This document shows positions 42,926 to 50,915 of a stretch of DNA of 64,000 nucleotides, one piece after another. Every line of letters starts with the position of its first letter. The first letter of the stretch is position 1. The position numbers and the translations under genes were made by a program. Below the pieces are notes generated by a model that saw nothing but the letters and a program-made list of their open reading frames with translations, was not told the DNA's origin and made no database searches. Origin of the DNA: CAYPEK01 sp964409645. GTDB lineage: Bacteria; UBP15; UBA6099. The stretch is taken from contig CAYPEK010000006.1 in assembly GCA_964409645.1 (NCBI GenBank), positions 18,207-82,206 of the forward strand, written 5' to 3'.

Positions 42926-44743
42926 TCAGTCCGGCGCGAACTCCTTCAGCCAGTCCTCCGGAATCTGCACCGGCGGCTGTTGCTTTTTGTCGATCAAGAA
43001 CCGGCCCATTATAAGGTAGTCCATGTTGGTGCGCATGAAGCAGCGGTAAGCATCTTCCGGCGAGCAGACGATCGGTTCTCCACGCACGTTGTACGACGTA
43101 TTTATTATCAGCCCGCATCCGGTCAGCTTGCGGAACTCTTCGATTGTATCATGGTAGAGTGGATTGTCGTCCCGGGAAACAGTCTGCACGCGCGCGGAGA
43201 AATCGACATGCGTGATCGCGGGAACGGACGAGCGGATGTTGTACAGTTTATCCAGTCCCTTCCGGCCGAGTTCCTCCTGCGTGAGATCGCGCCGGATTTC
43301 GTTTTTCACGGGCGCGACGAGGAGCATGTACGGGCTTTCGCGGTCGAGGTCGAAGTATTCCGACACGCATTCGGCGAGCACGGTCGGCGCAAACGGCCGG
43401 AACGACTCGCGGAACTTTGTCTTGAGATTCATCACGCTCTGCATTTCGCGCGAACGGGCGTCGCCGATAATGCTGCGCGAGCCGAGCGCGCGCGGGCCGA
43501 ACTCCATCCGCCCCTGAAACCAGCCGATCACATTCTGCCCATCTATGAGCCGCGCGACCCGCGACGGTATTTCCGCCTGTTCGAGCTTTTCGTGCGCGAT
43601 GTCTTTTTCTTTCAGGAATTTTCCGATCTCGTCGTCCGAAAACGCCGGGCCGAGATATGAGGCGTGTTGCCTGTCACGTCCCGATGCCGGGTCGCGTGGT
43701 TTGTCGAGATAGTGATGCCACGCGGTCATTGCCGCGCCGAGCGCGCCGCCCGCGTCGCCCGCCGCCGGCTGTATCCATATATCGTCGTAAATTCCCTCCC
43801 GCAGCAGCAGCCCGTTCGCGACGCAGTTCAACGCAACGCCACCCGCGAGACAGAGATTTCTCATGCCGGTTTCTTTTCTGATGTGGCGCGCCATTTTGAC
43901 GATGATCTCTTCGGTGACAACCTGCACCGAGCGCGCGAGGTCCATGTAGATATCGGATATCGGCGTCTCCGGCTTGCGCGGCGACACGCCGAACAGCCTG
44001 TCGAATTTGCCGTTCGTCATCCTGAGCCCTGCCATGTATCCGAAATACCTGAGGTTCAGGCGGAACGAGCCGTCATCTTTGACGTCGATCAGTTCACGCT
44101 TGATTACGTCCACGTACTTCGGTTCGCCGTAAGGCGCGAGACCCATAAGTTTGTACTCGCCGGAGTTCACCCTGAATCCGCAGAAATAAGTAAACGCCGA
44201 ATAGAGAAGTCCGAGCGAGTGCGGAAATTTGATTTCGGATTTGAGACTGACGCGGTTTTCGCGACCGATGCCCCAGCTTGTCGTGGTCCATTCGCCGACG
44301 CCGTCCGTCGTCAGAATCGCGGCCTCGTCGAACGGCGATGGAAAAAATGCCGCGGCGGCATGTGATTCGTGGTGCTCGGGGAAAATCATCGGGCCGTTGT
44401 AGTCGAGCTCCTTCGCGAGCGTTTCCTTGAGCCACAGCTTGTATTTTAGCCACTGCGGAAGCGCCATCATGAACGACGGAAGCCCGACGGGCGCATAAGA
44501 GAGATATGTTAGAAGCAGTCTCTCGAATTTTATAAACGGTTTTTCGTAGAAGGCGACGTAGTCGAGCCCGTCCGGACCGATGCCGGCCTCGCGAAGACAA
44601 TAGGCAACCGCGCTCGCCGGGTAAGAAGCGTCGTGCTTCTTTCTGGTGAAGCGTTCTTCCTGTGCGGCGGCAAGGATGTCGCCATCGCGCACGAGACACG
44701 CGGCGCTGTCGTGGTAATATGCTGAAATTCCGAGGATGTTCAT
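42926..44743 (-). CDS. NodU/CmcH-family O-carbamoyltransferase
   Basis: A 605-residue carbamoyltransferase. The N-terminal Kae1-like domain begins NILGISAYYHDSAACLV and has the metal-site motif PEHHESHAAAAF (about 131-142); the catalytic C-terminal domain has FGPRALGSRSII, and NTSYNVRGEPIVC lies near the end. Family members move carbamoyl from carbamoyl phosphate, via carbamoyl-adenylate, to hydroxyls of sugars, toxins or antibiotics. The neighbours DUF5989 and SxtJ, plus nearby glycosyltransferases, suggest a carbamoylated surface sugar or natural product. The start ATG 44743 follows the DUF5989 stop by 25 bases. Confidence 0.94.
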   Translation of the reverse strand: MNILGISAYYHDSAACLVRDGDILAAAQEERFTRKKHDASYPASAVAYCLREAGIGPDGLDYVAFYEKPFIKFERLLLTYLSYAPVGLPSFMMALPQWLKYKLWLKETLAKELDYNGPMIFPEHHESHAAAAFFPSPFDEAAILTTDGVGEWTTTSWGIGRENRVSLKSEIKFPHSLGLLYSAFTYFCGFRVNSGEYKLMGLAPYGEPKYVDVIKRELIDVKDDGSFRLNLRYFGYMAGLRMTNGKFDRLFGVSPRKPETPISDIYMDLARSVQVVTEEIIVKMARHIRKETGMRNLCLAGGVALNCVANGLLLREGIYDDIWIQPAAGDAGGALGAAMTAWHHYLDKPRDPASGRDRQHASYLGPAFSDDEIGKFLKEKDIAHEKLEQAEIPSRVARLIDGQNVIGWFQGRMEFGPRALGSRSIIGDARSREMQSVMNLKTKFRESFRPFAPTVLAECVSEYFDLDRESPYMLLVAPVKNEIRRDLTQEELGRKGLDKLYNIRSSVPAITHVDFSARVQTVSRDDNPLYHDTIEEFRKLTGCGLIINTSYNVRGEPIVCSPEDAYRCFMRTNMDYLIMGRFLIDKKQQPPVQIPEDWLKEFAPD

Positions 44744-44768
44744 TCCGGAAGCGCGCCCTGCGCCCTGC

Positions 44769-44921
44769 TCAGAATATCGTATAAATGAACGGGGCGACCG
44801 ACGGCGCCAAGGCCGACACGACGATCACCGCGCCGAGAAAAACAAGTACTACGATGATCGGTATCAGCCACCAGAGTTTCCGTTCCTTTAGAAAGAGAAA
44901 GAATTCCTTAAAAAAACTCAT
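44769..44921 (-). CDS. DUF5989 family small membrane protein
   Basis: A 50-residue ORF below the usual length cut-off: MSFFKEFFLFLKERKLWWL, then one membrane helix (PIIVVLVFLGAVIVVSA) and an end with APFIYTIF. Start with FF/KERK and one helix followed by a short tail is the DUF5989 pattern, and the gene sits directly upstream of the carbamoyltransferase as in other bacteria. It probably anchors or regulates the carbamoyltransferase or SxtJ at the membrane. That is inference from synteny. Confidence 0.85.
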   Translation of the reverse strand: MSFFKEFFLFLKERKLWWLIPIIVVLVFLGAVIVVSALAPSVAPFIYTIF

Positions 44922-45058
44922 CGCTGTTTTCCGCGGCCCGGGAGGCCGGCGCCATCTCCTTATATTCCGCGCGGCACTCCACCCTGCCCGGCCGCCGGAT
45001 CCTTTTGATTATTTTAGGATATAGGTGTTCGCGTGACAACAATACTCCCGGACAGCCG

Positions 45059-46138
45059 TTATTCCGGCTCGAAACGCGAGAGGCGTCTGAGCGCGTCGAG
45101 CTGTTCCGTCCGGCCGAGTTTTGCATCGAGAACCGCTTTTTTCAGCATGGAGATCGTCTTATCATAACCGGGCCGGTCCACCGGATACGGGATGCCGTCC
45201 TTTCCGCCGTGTGCGAAGCTGAACCGCACGGGATCACGGAAGCTTGCCTCGTCGCCATAGAGGATTTCGGACAGCAGCGTGAGCGCCCGCAGCGTGGCCG
45301 GGCCTACGTTGGGAGTGCCGATCAGCGACACAAAATCGCCGGGCGCGCGTTCGTACGCGCTGACAAGCGTCTTTCGGATGCGGTCCGGATGGATGTCCGC
45401 GGCAAGTATCCGGTGCCGCGCGGGCAGGTTGAGCGCCTGCACGCGTTTGAGTTCCGCGACGAGCTTTTCAGGGTTTTCGAGCGCGATGTTCGCGGTACGC
45501 GCGCGGACCGCCGCGCTCTCCTCAGCCACGAGGTTCAGGGTGAGCTGGCCGCGCGAGTCGCAGCACACCGCCGCGTGCGGCTCGCAGACGAAATCCGAGA
45601 CGTCCTCGCCGAGCCAGTGATACCGCCGCGCGTAACGCGTCTCTTCGTTCATGCCCTGCTGCACCACCACCCATCCGCCGTTTGACGTGAATGCGAACAT
45701 GTGCTGGTATATCTGGTAGCCGTCCTGAACGGCGGCGCTATCCACTTTGGCCGACATGCGGCTTGCATAGACGAGCTGCGCGGCGTCGGCGGAGATCGAG
45801 TCGCCGGCGGCGATAATCTCGTCGGGCGTTTTGCGGGACGCGCCACCCTTGCCGCCGCAGAAATACAGCCCCAGCTCTCTCTGAATGTCCTTTGTGCCTT
45901 CCTTGAGCGCGCCGCAGGTCGTGGTGGTCACACCGCTCGAATGCCAGTCGAACCCGAGCACGCAGCCGAGTGCCTGAAACCAGAACGGGTCCGCGAGCCG
46001 CTTCAGAACAAACTCCGGGCCGGACTCGCACACCATCGTCTCGACGATCGCCCTCGAGAGCTTCACCATCCTGTCGAACAGCCACCTCGGCGCTTTCCCG
46101 CCGTGCAGCGGTAGATTCGCAACACCTGTTCGCGCCAT
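45059..46138 (-). CDS. DUF763 family protein
   Basis: A 359-residue DUF763 protein, beginning ARTGVANLPLHGGKAPRWLFDRM as in archaeal and bacterial members, with FDWHSSGVTTTTCGALKEG, YQHMFAFTSNGGWVVVQQGMN and GTPNVGPATLRALTLLSE (a helix-hairpin-helix-like stretch). The function of the family is unknown; the HhH-like segment hints at nucleic-acid contact. The start is ATG 46138 (GAGGGGGG nearby), not the first ATG of the frame (46183). Single gene, divergent from the hydrolase. Confidence 0.9.
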   Translation of the reverse strand: MARTGVANLPLHGGKAPRWLFDRMVKLSRAIVETMVCESGPEFVLKRLADPFWFQALGCVLGFDWHSSGVTTTTCGALKEGTKDIQRELGLYFCGGKGGASRKTPDEIIAAGDSISADAAQLVYASRMSAKVDSAAVQDGYQIYQHMFAFTSNGGWVVVQQGMNEETRYARRYHWLGEDVSDFVCEPHAAVCCDSRGQLTLNLVAEESAAVRARTANIALENPEKLVAELKRVQALNLPARHRILAADIHPDRIRKTLVSAYERAPGDFVSLIGTPNVGPATLRALTLLSEILYGDEASFRDPVRFSFAHGGKDGIPYPVDRPGYDKTISMLKKAVLDAKLGRTEQLDALRRLSRFEPE

Positions 46139-46266
46139 TGCGCCCCCCTCTTTCATCCGAATTATAACTCCGGGGTGTGACATCGGCGTAAATTATCAAA
46201 AAGTATGCGCGCGCGGCGCGGGCCGTGGTACAATGGACGTCAACAAGAGACAGGAGAGACGACACC

Positions 46267-47169
46267 ATGAAAAGAACGGCGGCAATTCTCTTATCAGCAA
46301 TTATCGCGGCGGCATATTTCGGGGCGTCCGCGCGCGCGGCGGAAATAAAGGTCGTCAAGAACATCGTGTTCTCGAACGCGGGCGGTGTCGAGATAAAAGG
46401 CGACATCTACATTCCGGAGGGGAAAGGCCCGTTTCCCGGCATGATATACATCCACGGCGGCGGCTTCGTCGCGGGCTCGAAGGATTTTAAGCCGCAGACT
46501 CAGATACCGACCTTCCTCGCCGAGAACGGTTTCATTTCATTCAGCGTGAACTACAGGCTGCTGCAGGAGGGCGGAGTGTTTCCGAACTGCACGTACGACG
46601 TGAAGTGCGCGCTGTGCTGGTTCAAAAAGAACGGCGCGCAGTACGGGCTCGACCCGAAGCGAGTGGGCGTGCTGGGCGAGAGCGCGGGCGCGTACCTCGC
46701 GGCGATGCTCGGCGTGACGGCGGGGATGCCGCAGTTCGCGGGGCAGTGCCCGGCTGCGGAAGGGTGCGACGACAGCGTGACGGCGGTGGTTGCTGTGTAT
46801 CCGCCGACAGATTTCGCAACGCTGAAAACGAAGTTGACCCAGATGATAAAGAATGAAATGATCCGCTACGGAAAGATAAAAGATAAGGAAGTCATGAAGA
46901 AATATATGGTGGAGCAGTCGCCGGTGACATACGCTAAGAACGCCGCGCCGACACTCCTTATCCACGGAGCAAAGGACCTGCTCGTGAACGTGGAGCAGAG
47001 CCGTGAGTTTTACGACGTGCTGAAAGCAGCCGGGAGAGAAGTCGAGTATCTCGAATTGCCGAACGCACCGCACAGTTTCTTCAGCGAGGATTACGACAGC
47101 GGCGACGGCGCCACTGCGCGTGCCCGTGCGCTCGCGTTTCTGAACAAATGGCTGAAGAGCGAAAAATAA
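46267..47169 (+). CDS. Secreted alpha/beta-hydrolase (HSL/BD-FAE-like esterase)
   Basis: A 300-residue exported esterase-like enzyme. A Sec signal peptide (about 1-24, cleavage near ARAAE) is followed by the oxyanion motif HGGG (63-66), nucleophile S139 in GESAG, an aspartate in HGAKDLLVN and a histidine in NAPHSFF, so the catalytic triad is complete. The family cleaves acyl esters, often acetyl or feruloyl groups from polysaccharides. Three of four cysteines (C108, C114, C117) lie together and may form a disulfide. ATG 46267 is preceded by CAGGAGAG. Terminated by a hairpin at 47202. Confidence 0.9.
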   Translation: MKRTAAILLSAIIAAAYFGASARAAEIKVVKNIVFSNAGGVEIKGDIYIPEGKGPFPGMIYIHGGGFVAGSKDFKPQTQIPTFLAENGFISFSVNYRLLQEGGVFPNCTYDVKCALCWFKKNGAQYGLDPKRVGVLGESAGAYLAAMLGVTAGMPQFAGQCPAAEGCDDSVTAVVAVYPPTDFATLKTKLTQMIKNEMIRYGKIKDKEVMKKYMVEQSPVTYAKNAAPTLLIHGAKDLLVNVEQSREFYDVLKAAGREVEYLELPNAPHSFFSEDYDSGDGATARARALAFLNKWLKSEK

Positions 47170-47201
47170 GCATCTCCAGCCGAGCAAAAACTTAGCGAAC
47201 A

Positions 47202-47232
47202 AAAAAGGGGCGTGTCTCCCGCGCCCCTTTTT
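47202..47232. terminator. Bidirectional terminator
   Basis: AAAAAGGGGCG (47202-47212) pairs with CGCCCCTTTTT (47222-47232) around an 8-9-base loop. It lies between the convergent hydrolase and DUF3108 genes, so it can end both transcripts. Confidence 0.88.
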
Positions 47233-47273
47233 GATTGCATTTAAAGACTAATGAGTTTTGATGTTCGTTCGAA

Positions 47274-48074
47274 TTACTTAACTTCCGGCGAGTACTCCTT
47301 GAGAACACCGCTCATGACTCCGAAATTCAGTTTGACCTCAAAGCGATACGGAATGCGTTTCTCGTCCGCGCCGATGTAGAACTTTGATTCCCCGAGTGAG
47401 CTGGTGATGTAGAATACGTCTTTCTCGCCGTGAATGGTTTTAAGCTTTTTCTTTGAGGCGACTTTGATTTCCGCCGTTGTGAGTGCGTTGTCCACGCACG
47501 CCGGAACTTTGTAAGTCTTGCCTACTTCGAGGTCGAGCTGCCGCACGTAATAAATGAGCGACAGTTCGTCCTGCGGCCGCTCTTTGTAAGTGACTTTTCC
47601 TTTTTCTTTCCTGTCCAGCTCCATTCCTTTTTTCGTGTCGAATGTGAAGTAATCTTTGTAGAACTTGTCCGTTTCGTCAGACTTCCAGTCCTTTTCGTTC
47701 GCCGTCTCGTGATACATGACCGGCACGAGCGTGGATGCGTCCATGAAAGTTTCCATCGAGTTGTTGATGGACACAATCACAACCCACGGGCTCGACTTGA
47801 TCGCCGAGAAAATGTTCACGGTCTGAACGCCGTCCTTCGCGACAAGGCCGCGCGTGGTGTTCGTCTGCGACCCTATCGCGATGCCGAACGCCTTTATGTT
47901 GTACGTGAGCACTTCGTTTAGCGGGAGCTTGTAGTTGACCGTCTGCTTTTTAGCGGACGCCACCGCCTTTGGAGCCGCCGCGCCGGCCGTAATGCCGGAA
48001 CAAATCAGAGCCGCCGCAAGCGCCGCCGCTGCCACTCCGCGTACGATACTTCCCGTGAAACTGGTTTTATTCAT
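47274..48074 (-). CDS. DUF3108 domain periplasmic protein
   Basis: This 266-residue protein has a signal peptide (about 1-32, RGVAAAALAAALICSGITAGAAA) and a DUF3108 beta domain: LPLNEVLTYNIKAFGIAIG, FMDASTLVPVMYHET, DELSLIYYVRQLDLEVGKTYKVPACVDN, and a KLNFGVMSGVLKEYSPE ending. DUF3108 proteins are exported and of unknown function, and are often found near lipid or envelope genes. The frame extends to 48377 but ATG 48074 is where the signal peptide begins. The gene is convergent with the hydrolase and divergent from the PH-like membrane protein. Confidence 0.86.
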   Translation of the reverse strand: MNKTSFTGSIVRGVAAAALAAALICSGITAGAAAPKAVASAKKQTVNYKLPLNEVLTYNIKAFGIAIGSQTNTTRGLVAKDGVQTVNIFSAIKSSPWVVIVSINNSMETFMDASTLVPVMYHETANEKDWKSDETDKFYKDYFTFDTKKGMELDRKEKGKVTYKERPQDELSLIYYVRQLDLEVGKTYKVPACVDNALTTAEIKVASKKKLKTIHGEKDVFYITSSLGESKFYIGADEKRIPYRFEVKLNFGVMSGVLKEYSPEVK

Positions 48075-48191
48075 TGTTGCACCGTCCTTGTCTTTGTAAT
48101 ACGGGATTTTGCACAACGGCGGGCTCGAAGTCAACAGCAAGTTGCCCCCGGGCTGTTGCACGGCGCGCGGCGGCCTAATAAAATTCTGGGA

Positions 48192-48770
48192 ATGGATACG
48201 TCTGGCGGCAGATCGGTTTATCGGGTATCGCGGACGCGGCGAGCGGCTTGTCTCGCTGCCGCCGCTCTGTTTCCCGCCGTCGCGGCCGTGATTTATCTGC
48301 ACGAAGGCAGCCTCGTCGTGCCGCGCCTCGCGGCCTTCATGACCCCGGCGGCGCTGCTCCTGTATCTTTATCTTCAAAAAATCGCTCTTATCATAGACGA
48401 CACAAAGATCACTTTGGTCTGGCCGATGCAGGGCAGGAAAAGCCTGAGCTGGGACGAAATCGTTCAGGTACGCAGGTCGGACGCACCGCCCGGAAAATTT
48501 TTCTTCATCGACCTCATCGCGTCACCGGACAGATGCATTCAGTTCAATCCGTTCTTCTTCAATAAACCCGGAGACATCATACACGAATTGAACAAGCATC
48601 TGCGTTTCGAACTGCTCGGCGATCCCGCAAACGAGAAATCGCTCGCATGGGAACTCGCCGCGGACGCGGAAACGCATCACGTGCCGCTCTCAAAGAACCA
48701 GAAAAACCTTATCGCCGCGCTGCTCGTTATCCTCGCCGCAGTTGCGCTCTATATTTATCTTCACGGATGA
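48192..48770 (+). CDS. Membrane protein with PH-like central domain
   Basis: A 192-residue protein with two N-terminal membrane segments (about 20-36 and 45-62), a central beta-rich domain (DDTKITLVWPMQGRKSLSWDEIVQVRRSD, then a basic-hydrophobic strand) that resembles bacterial PH-like domains, and a C-terminal membrane helix (LIAALLVILAAVALYIYL). Function unknown. I chose ATG 48192, which gives a sensible membrane topology; the ribosome-binding site is weak. It is transcribed towards a minus-strand membrane-protein gene 12 bases away. Confidence 0.68.
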   Translation: MDTSGGRSVYRVSRTRRAACLAAAALFPAVAAVIYLHEGSLVVPRLAAFMTPAALLLYLYLQKIALIIDDTKITLVWPMQGRKSLSWDEIVQVRRSDAPPGKFFFIDLIASPDRCIQFNPFFFNKPGDIIHELNKHLRFELLGDPANEKSLAWELAADAETHHVPLSKNQKNLIAALLVILAAVALYIYLHG

Positions 48771-48782
48771 TCGGAAGTAATC

Positions 48783-49136
48783 TTATTTATCTTCAGCCTT
48801 GAATGTGCCAACTTCTTTGCCGTCGATATCGATGATCTCGCCGGCGGTTTCGTTCGGGGTGAACGCGCCGTCCGGGTGACGCCTGCCGAAGAAATCCGGC
48901 TTCTTGTCCATGTAATATTTGAAATTCACCTTGCCGGGTTTACCGGTGAGCAATGCAAAACCGCCCATCAGCAGCATCAATATTCCGAGTCCGACGAAGA
49001 AAATGAACGCCACGAGCATCATTGGTATCGCCACCAACGCCGCCCCGGCCCCATGCACCTCGCCCGATTTTTCGAACGTATGCGCGAACTCGACGTTCTT
49101 CGTCAGCATGTTGTCATTGCCTTTTCTGCGTTCCAT
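48783..49136 (-). CDS. Small membrane protein of unknown function
   Basis: A 117-residue protein I do not recognise. Two hydrophobic segments joined by a short glycine turn (VAIPMMLVAFIFFVGLGILM and LMGGFALLTG) are followed by an acidic, polar tail (DKKPDFFGRRHPDGAFTPNETAGEIIDIDGKEVG), which is probably cytoplasmic or periplasmic. No cysteine or catalytic motif. M10 (MLTKN) may be the true start. The gene seems to be single, with the Cys-rich gene upstream on the same strand. Confidence 0.68.
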   Translation of the reverse strand: MERRKGNDNMLTKNVEFAHTFEKSGEVHGAGAALVAIPMMLVAFIFFVGLGILMLLMGGFALLTGKPGKVNFKYYMDKKPDFFGRRHPDGAFTPNETAGEIIDIDGKEVGTFKAEDK

Positions 49137-49222
49137 TCAATTTAAATAATAACTCTTGTATGGGGATATGACGAGCGTTTCGACGCTTTTGAAAAGCCGC
49201 ACATTTTGCTTTAGTGTTAATG

Positions 49223-49402
49223 TTATCGTTTTTTCTTCGTTGACTTCGATTTCTTGCCGGGTGTTTTCTTACTGGCTGCTTTTCGGCATGCGCCCTGCTC
49301 GCGCAGACACATGTTGCACCGGCTGTCCGCGCACCACTGGCAGAATGTGCAGTCCGGACACGGGTGTTTCTTCGGCGCCGCGTTGCTCTTGCAGTAATCC
49401 AT
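49223..49402 (-). CDS. Small Cys-rich, Lys-tailed protein
   Basis: A 59-residue ORF, below most length cut-offs. CPDCTFCQWC, C-x3-RC-x2-C and a further C give eight or nine cysteines in 40 residues, so it should bind zinc or an iron-sulfur cluster. The last 18 residues are mostly Lys, Ser and Thr. ATG 49402 is chosen (MDYCKSN); the frame opens at 49459. Similar small Cys-rich proteins occur in other anaerobes, to my recollection. Function unknown. Confidence 0.68.
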   Translation of the reverse strand: MDYCKSNAAPKKHPCPDCTFCQWCADSRCNMCLREQGACRKAASKKTPGKKSKSTKKKR

Positions 49403-49577
49403 TTCGTATGCCCTTCCCTTCGTTTCGGCTCTATTATAGAACAGTCCCGAAGATTTCAATGTTCCCGGCTCAGAACAGAGAACAAAAAAATGCCGGAATC
49501 AACACATAGAACGCATTTTTCGGTATTATAGAGGCCTGTTTATTGCCGGAATAAAGCGCGGGAGGCAGAGCGGGGAG

Positions 49578-50906
49578 ATGAAAACACAATACGACGTCGT
49601 TATAGTGGGAGCGGGAGTTGCGGGTTGCGTCATGGCGCGAGATCTTGCGCGTGAGGGTTTCTCCGTGGCCGTGATTGAGAAATCCAACCGGGAGTCGATG
49701 GGCCATGACTGGTGGGACACAGTCGAGGCGCGAGTGTTCGACGAACTGGACATCCCCGCGCCGCCGCCGGAAGAGATAAAGGGCGCGTTCAATTTCCTTC
49801 TGTTTTCTCCCATGTCGTGCGTCAACATAATGGCGAGGATGCCTTCGTCACATCTGAATCTGGACCGGAAGAGTCTCGCAAAAAGACTGATCGCGCTCGC
49901 GGAGGCGGCCGGGGCCGAGATGTTTTTCGAGACGACGGCGCTCGAACCGATCGTCAACGACGGCGTTGTGGCCGGAGCTAAATATTCGCAAGACGGAAGC
50001 AACGGAACAGTCGCAGCGAAGATAACCGCCGACGCATCCGGAATCGACGGTGTTCTGCGCAGACATCTTCCGGAAACATACGGATTTAAGAATAAGCTCG
50101 AAAAAAACGAGACGATAATCGCATACCGAGAGATTCGTGAGGACCTGACCGGCGGCAAGGGGCGCTCCATCCTCGTGCTCGGCAAATATGACGGCGTGCA
50201 GTGGGTCAGCCGGGACACGCCCGGCCTTGCGGACGTGAATGTGTGCATCCTCGCGTCATATCCGGACGGCGATCCGCATAAAATCCTCGAAGAGATCGTC
50301 GCGGAGGAAGGCGGAATGGGCGACAAGGCGGTGCGCGGCGGAAAAGGCGGAAGAATTCCGCTGAGGAACGCGTTCGACTCGTTCGTCGCGCCGGGCTTTG
50401 TGCTGATCGGCGATAGCGCGAGCATGCCGAACCCTCTCAACGGCTCGGGCATCACGTCCGGGATGCGCGCGGCTCACTACGCTGCGAAAGCCGCGCGGGC
50501 CGCGCTCGCTCAAGGCCAAAACGACATCGCCTCGCTATGGAGCTACAACGTCGATTACAAAACGACTCAGGACTACAGATTCGTTCAACTGTACGTGTTG
50601 CAGAAGTACATATTCGCGGAAGAAAGAATATACCTCGACAAGATAATGAAGAGCGGCGCGTTCGACATCGACTGGGACATGGAATACAAGCTGTCTCCGA
50701 AGCACAATCTGAAAAAGCTTCCGGGGTTTATTAAGATGCTGCGCTACCCGGGATTTTTCGGGCGGCTCGCGAAGACGCTTTACCTGTCGAACGCGGTCGG
50801 AAAACATTTTAGGAAATATCCGAAGGAATACGACCGGGAGAAGTTCGAACGCTGGTGCGCTCGGCTCGAAAAACTGATGAGGAAAATTCCGTTTAATCAG
50901 GGATAG
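49578..50906 (+). CDS. FAD-dependent oxidoreductase, geranylgeranyl reductase-like
   Basis: This 442-residue flavoprotein has an N-terminal FAD Rossmann motif, VVIVGAGVAGCVMARDLA (G11, G13, G16), a FAD-binding second motif GFVLIGDSASMPNPLNGSGI (about 274-293), and the overall length and order of the geranylgeranyl reductase family. Members saturate isoprenoid chains or oxidise/reduce other lipids. A single C-terminal C in ERWCARLEK is present, with no iron-sulfur motif. GGGGAG adjoins the start, with GGGAGG 12 bases further up. It is divergent from the Cys-rich gene and convergent with the hybrid kinase. Confidence 0.9.
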   Translation: MKTQYDVVIVGAGVAGCVMARDLAREGFSVAVIEKSNRESMGHDWWDTVEARVFDELDIPAPPPEEIKGAFNFLLFSPMSCVNIMARMPSSHLNLDRKSLAKRLIALAEAAGAEMFFETTALEPIVNDGVVAGAKYSQDGSNGTVAAKITADASGIDGVLRRHLPETYGFKNKLEKNETIIAYREIREDLTGGKGRSILVLGKYDGVQWVSRDTPGLADVNVCILASYPDGDPHKILEEIVAEEGGMGDKAVRGGKGGRIPLRNAFDSFVAPGFVLIGDSASMPNPLNGSGITSGMRAAHYAAKAARAALAQGQNDIASLWSYNVDYKTTQDYRFVQLYVLQKYIFAEERIYLDKIMKSGAFDIDWDMEYKLSPKHNLKKLPGFIKMLRYPGFFGRLAKTLYLSNAVGKHFRKYPKEYDREKFERWCARLEKLMRKIPFNQG

Positions 50907-50915
50907 CTCGATAAA

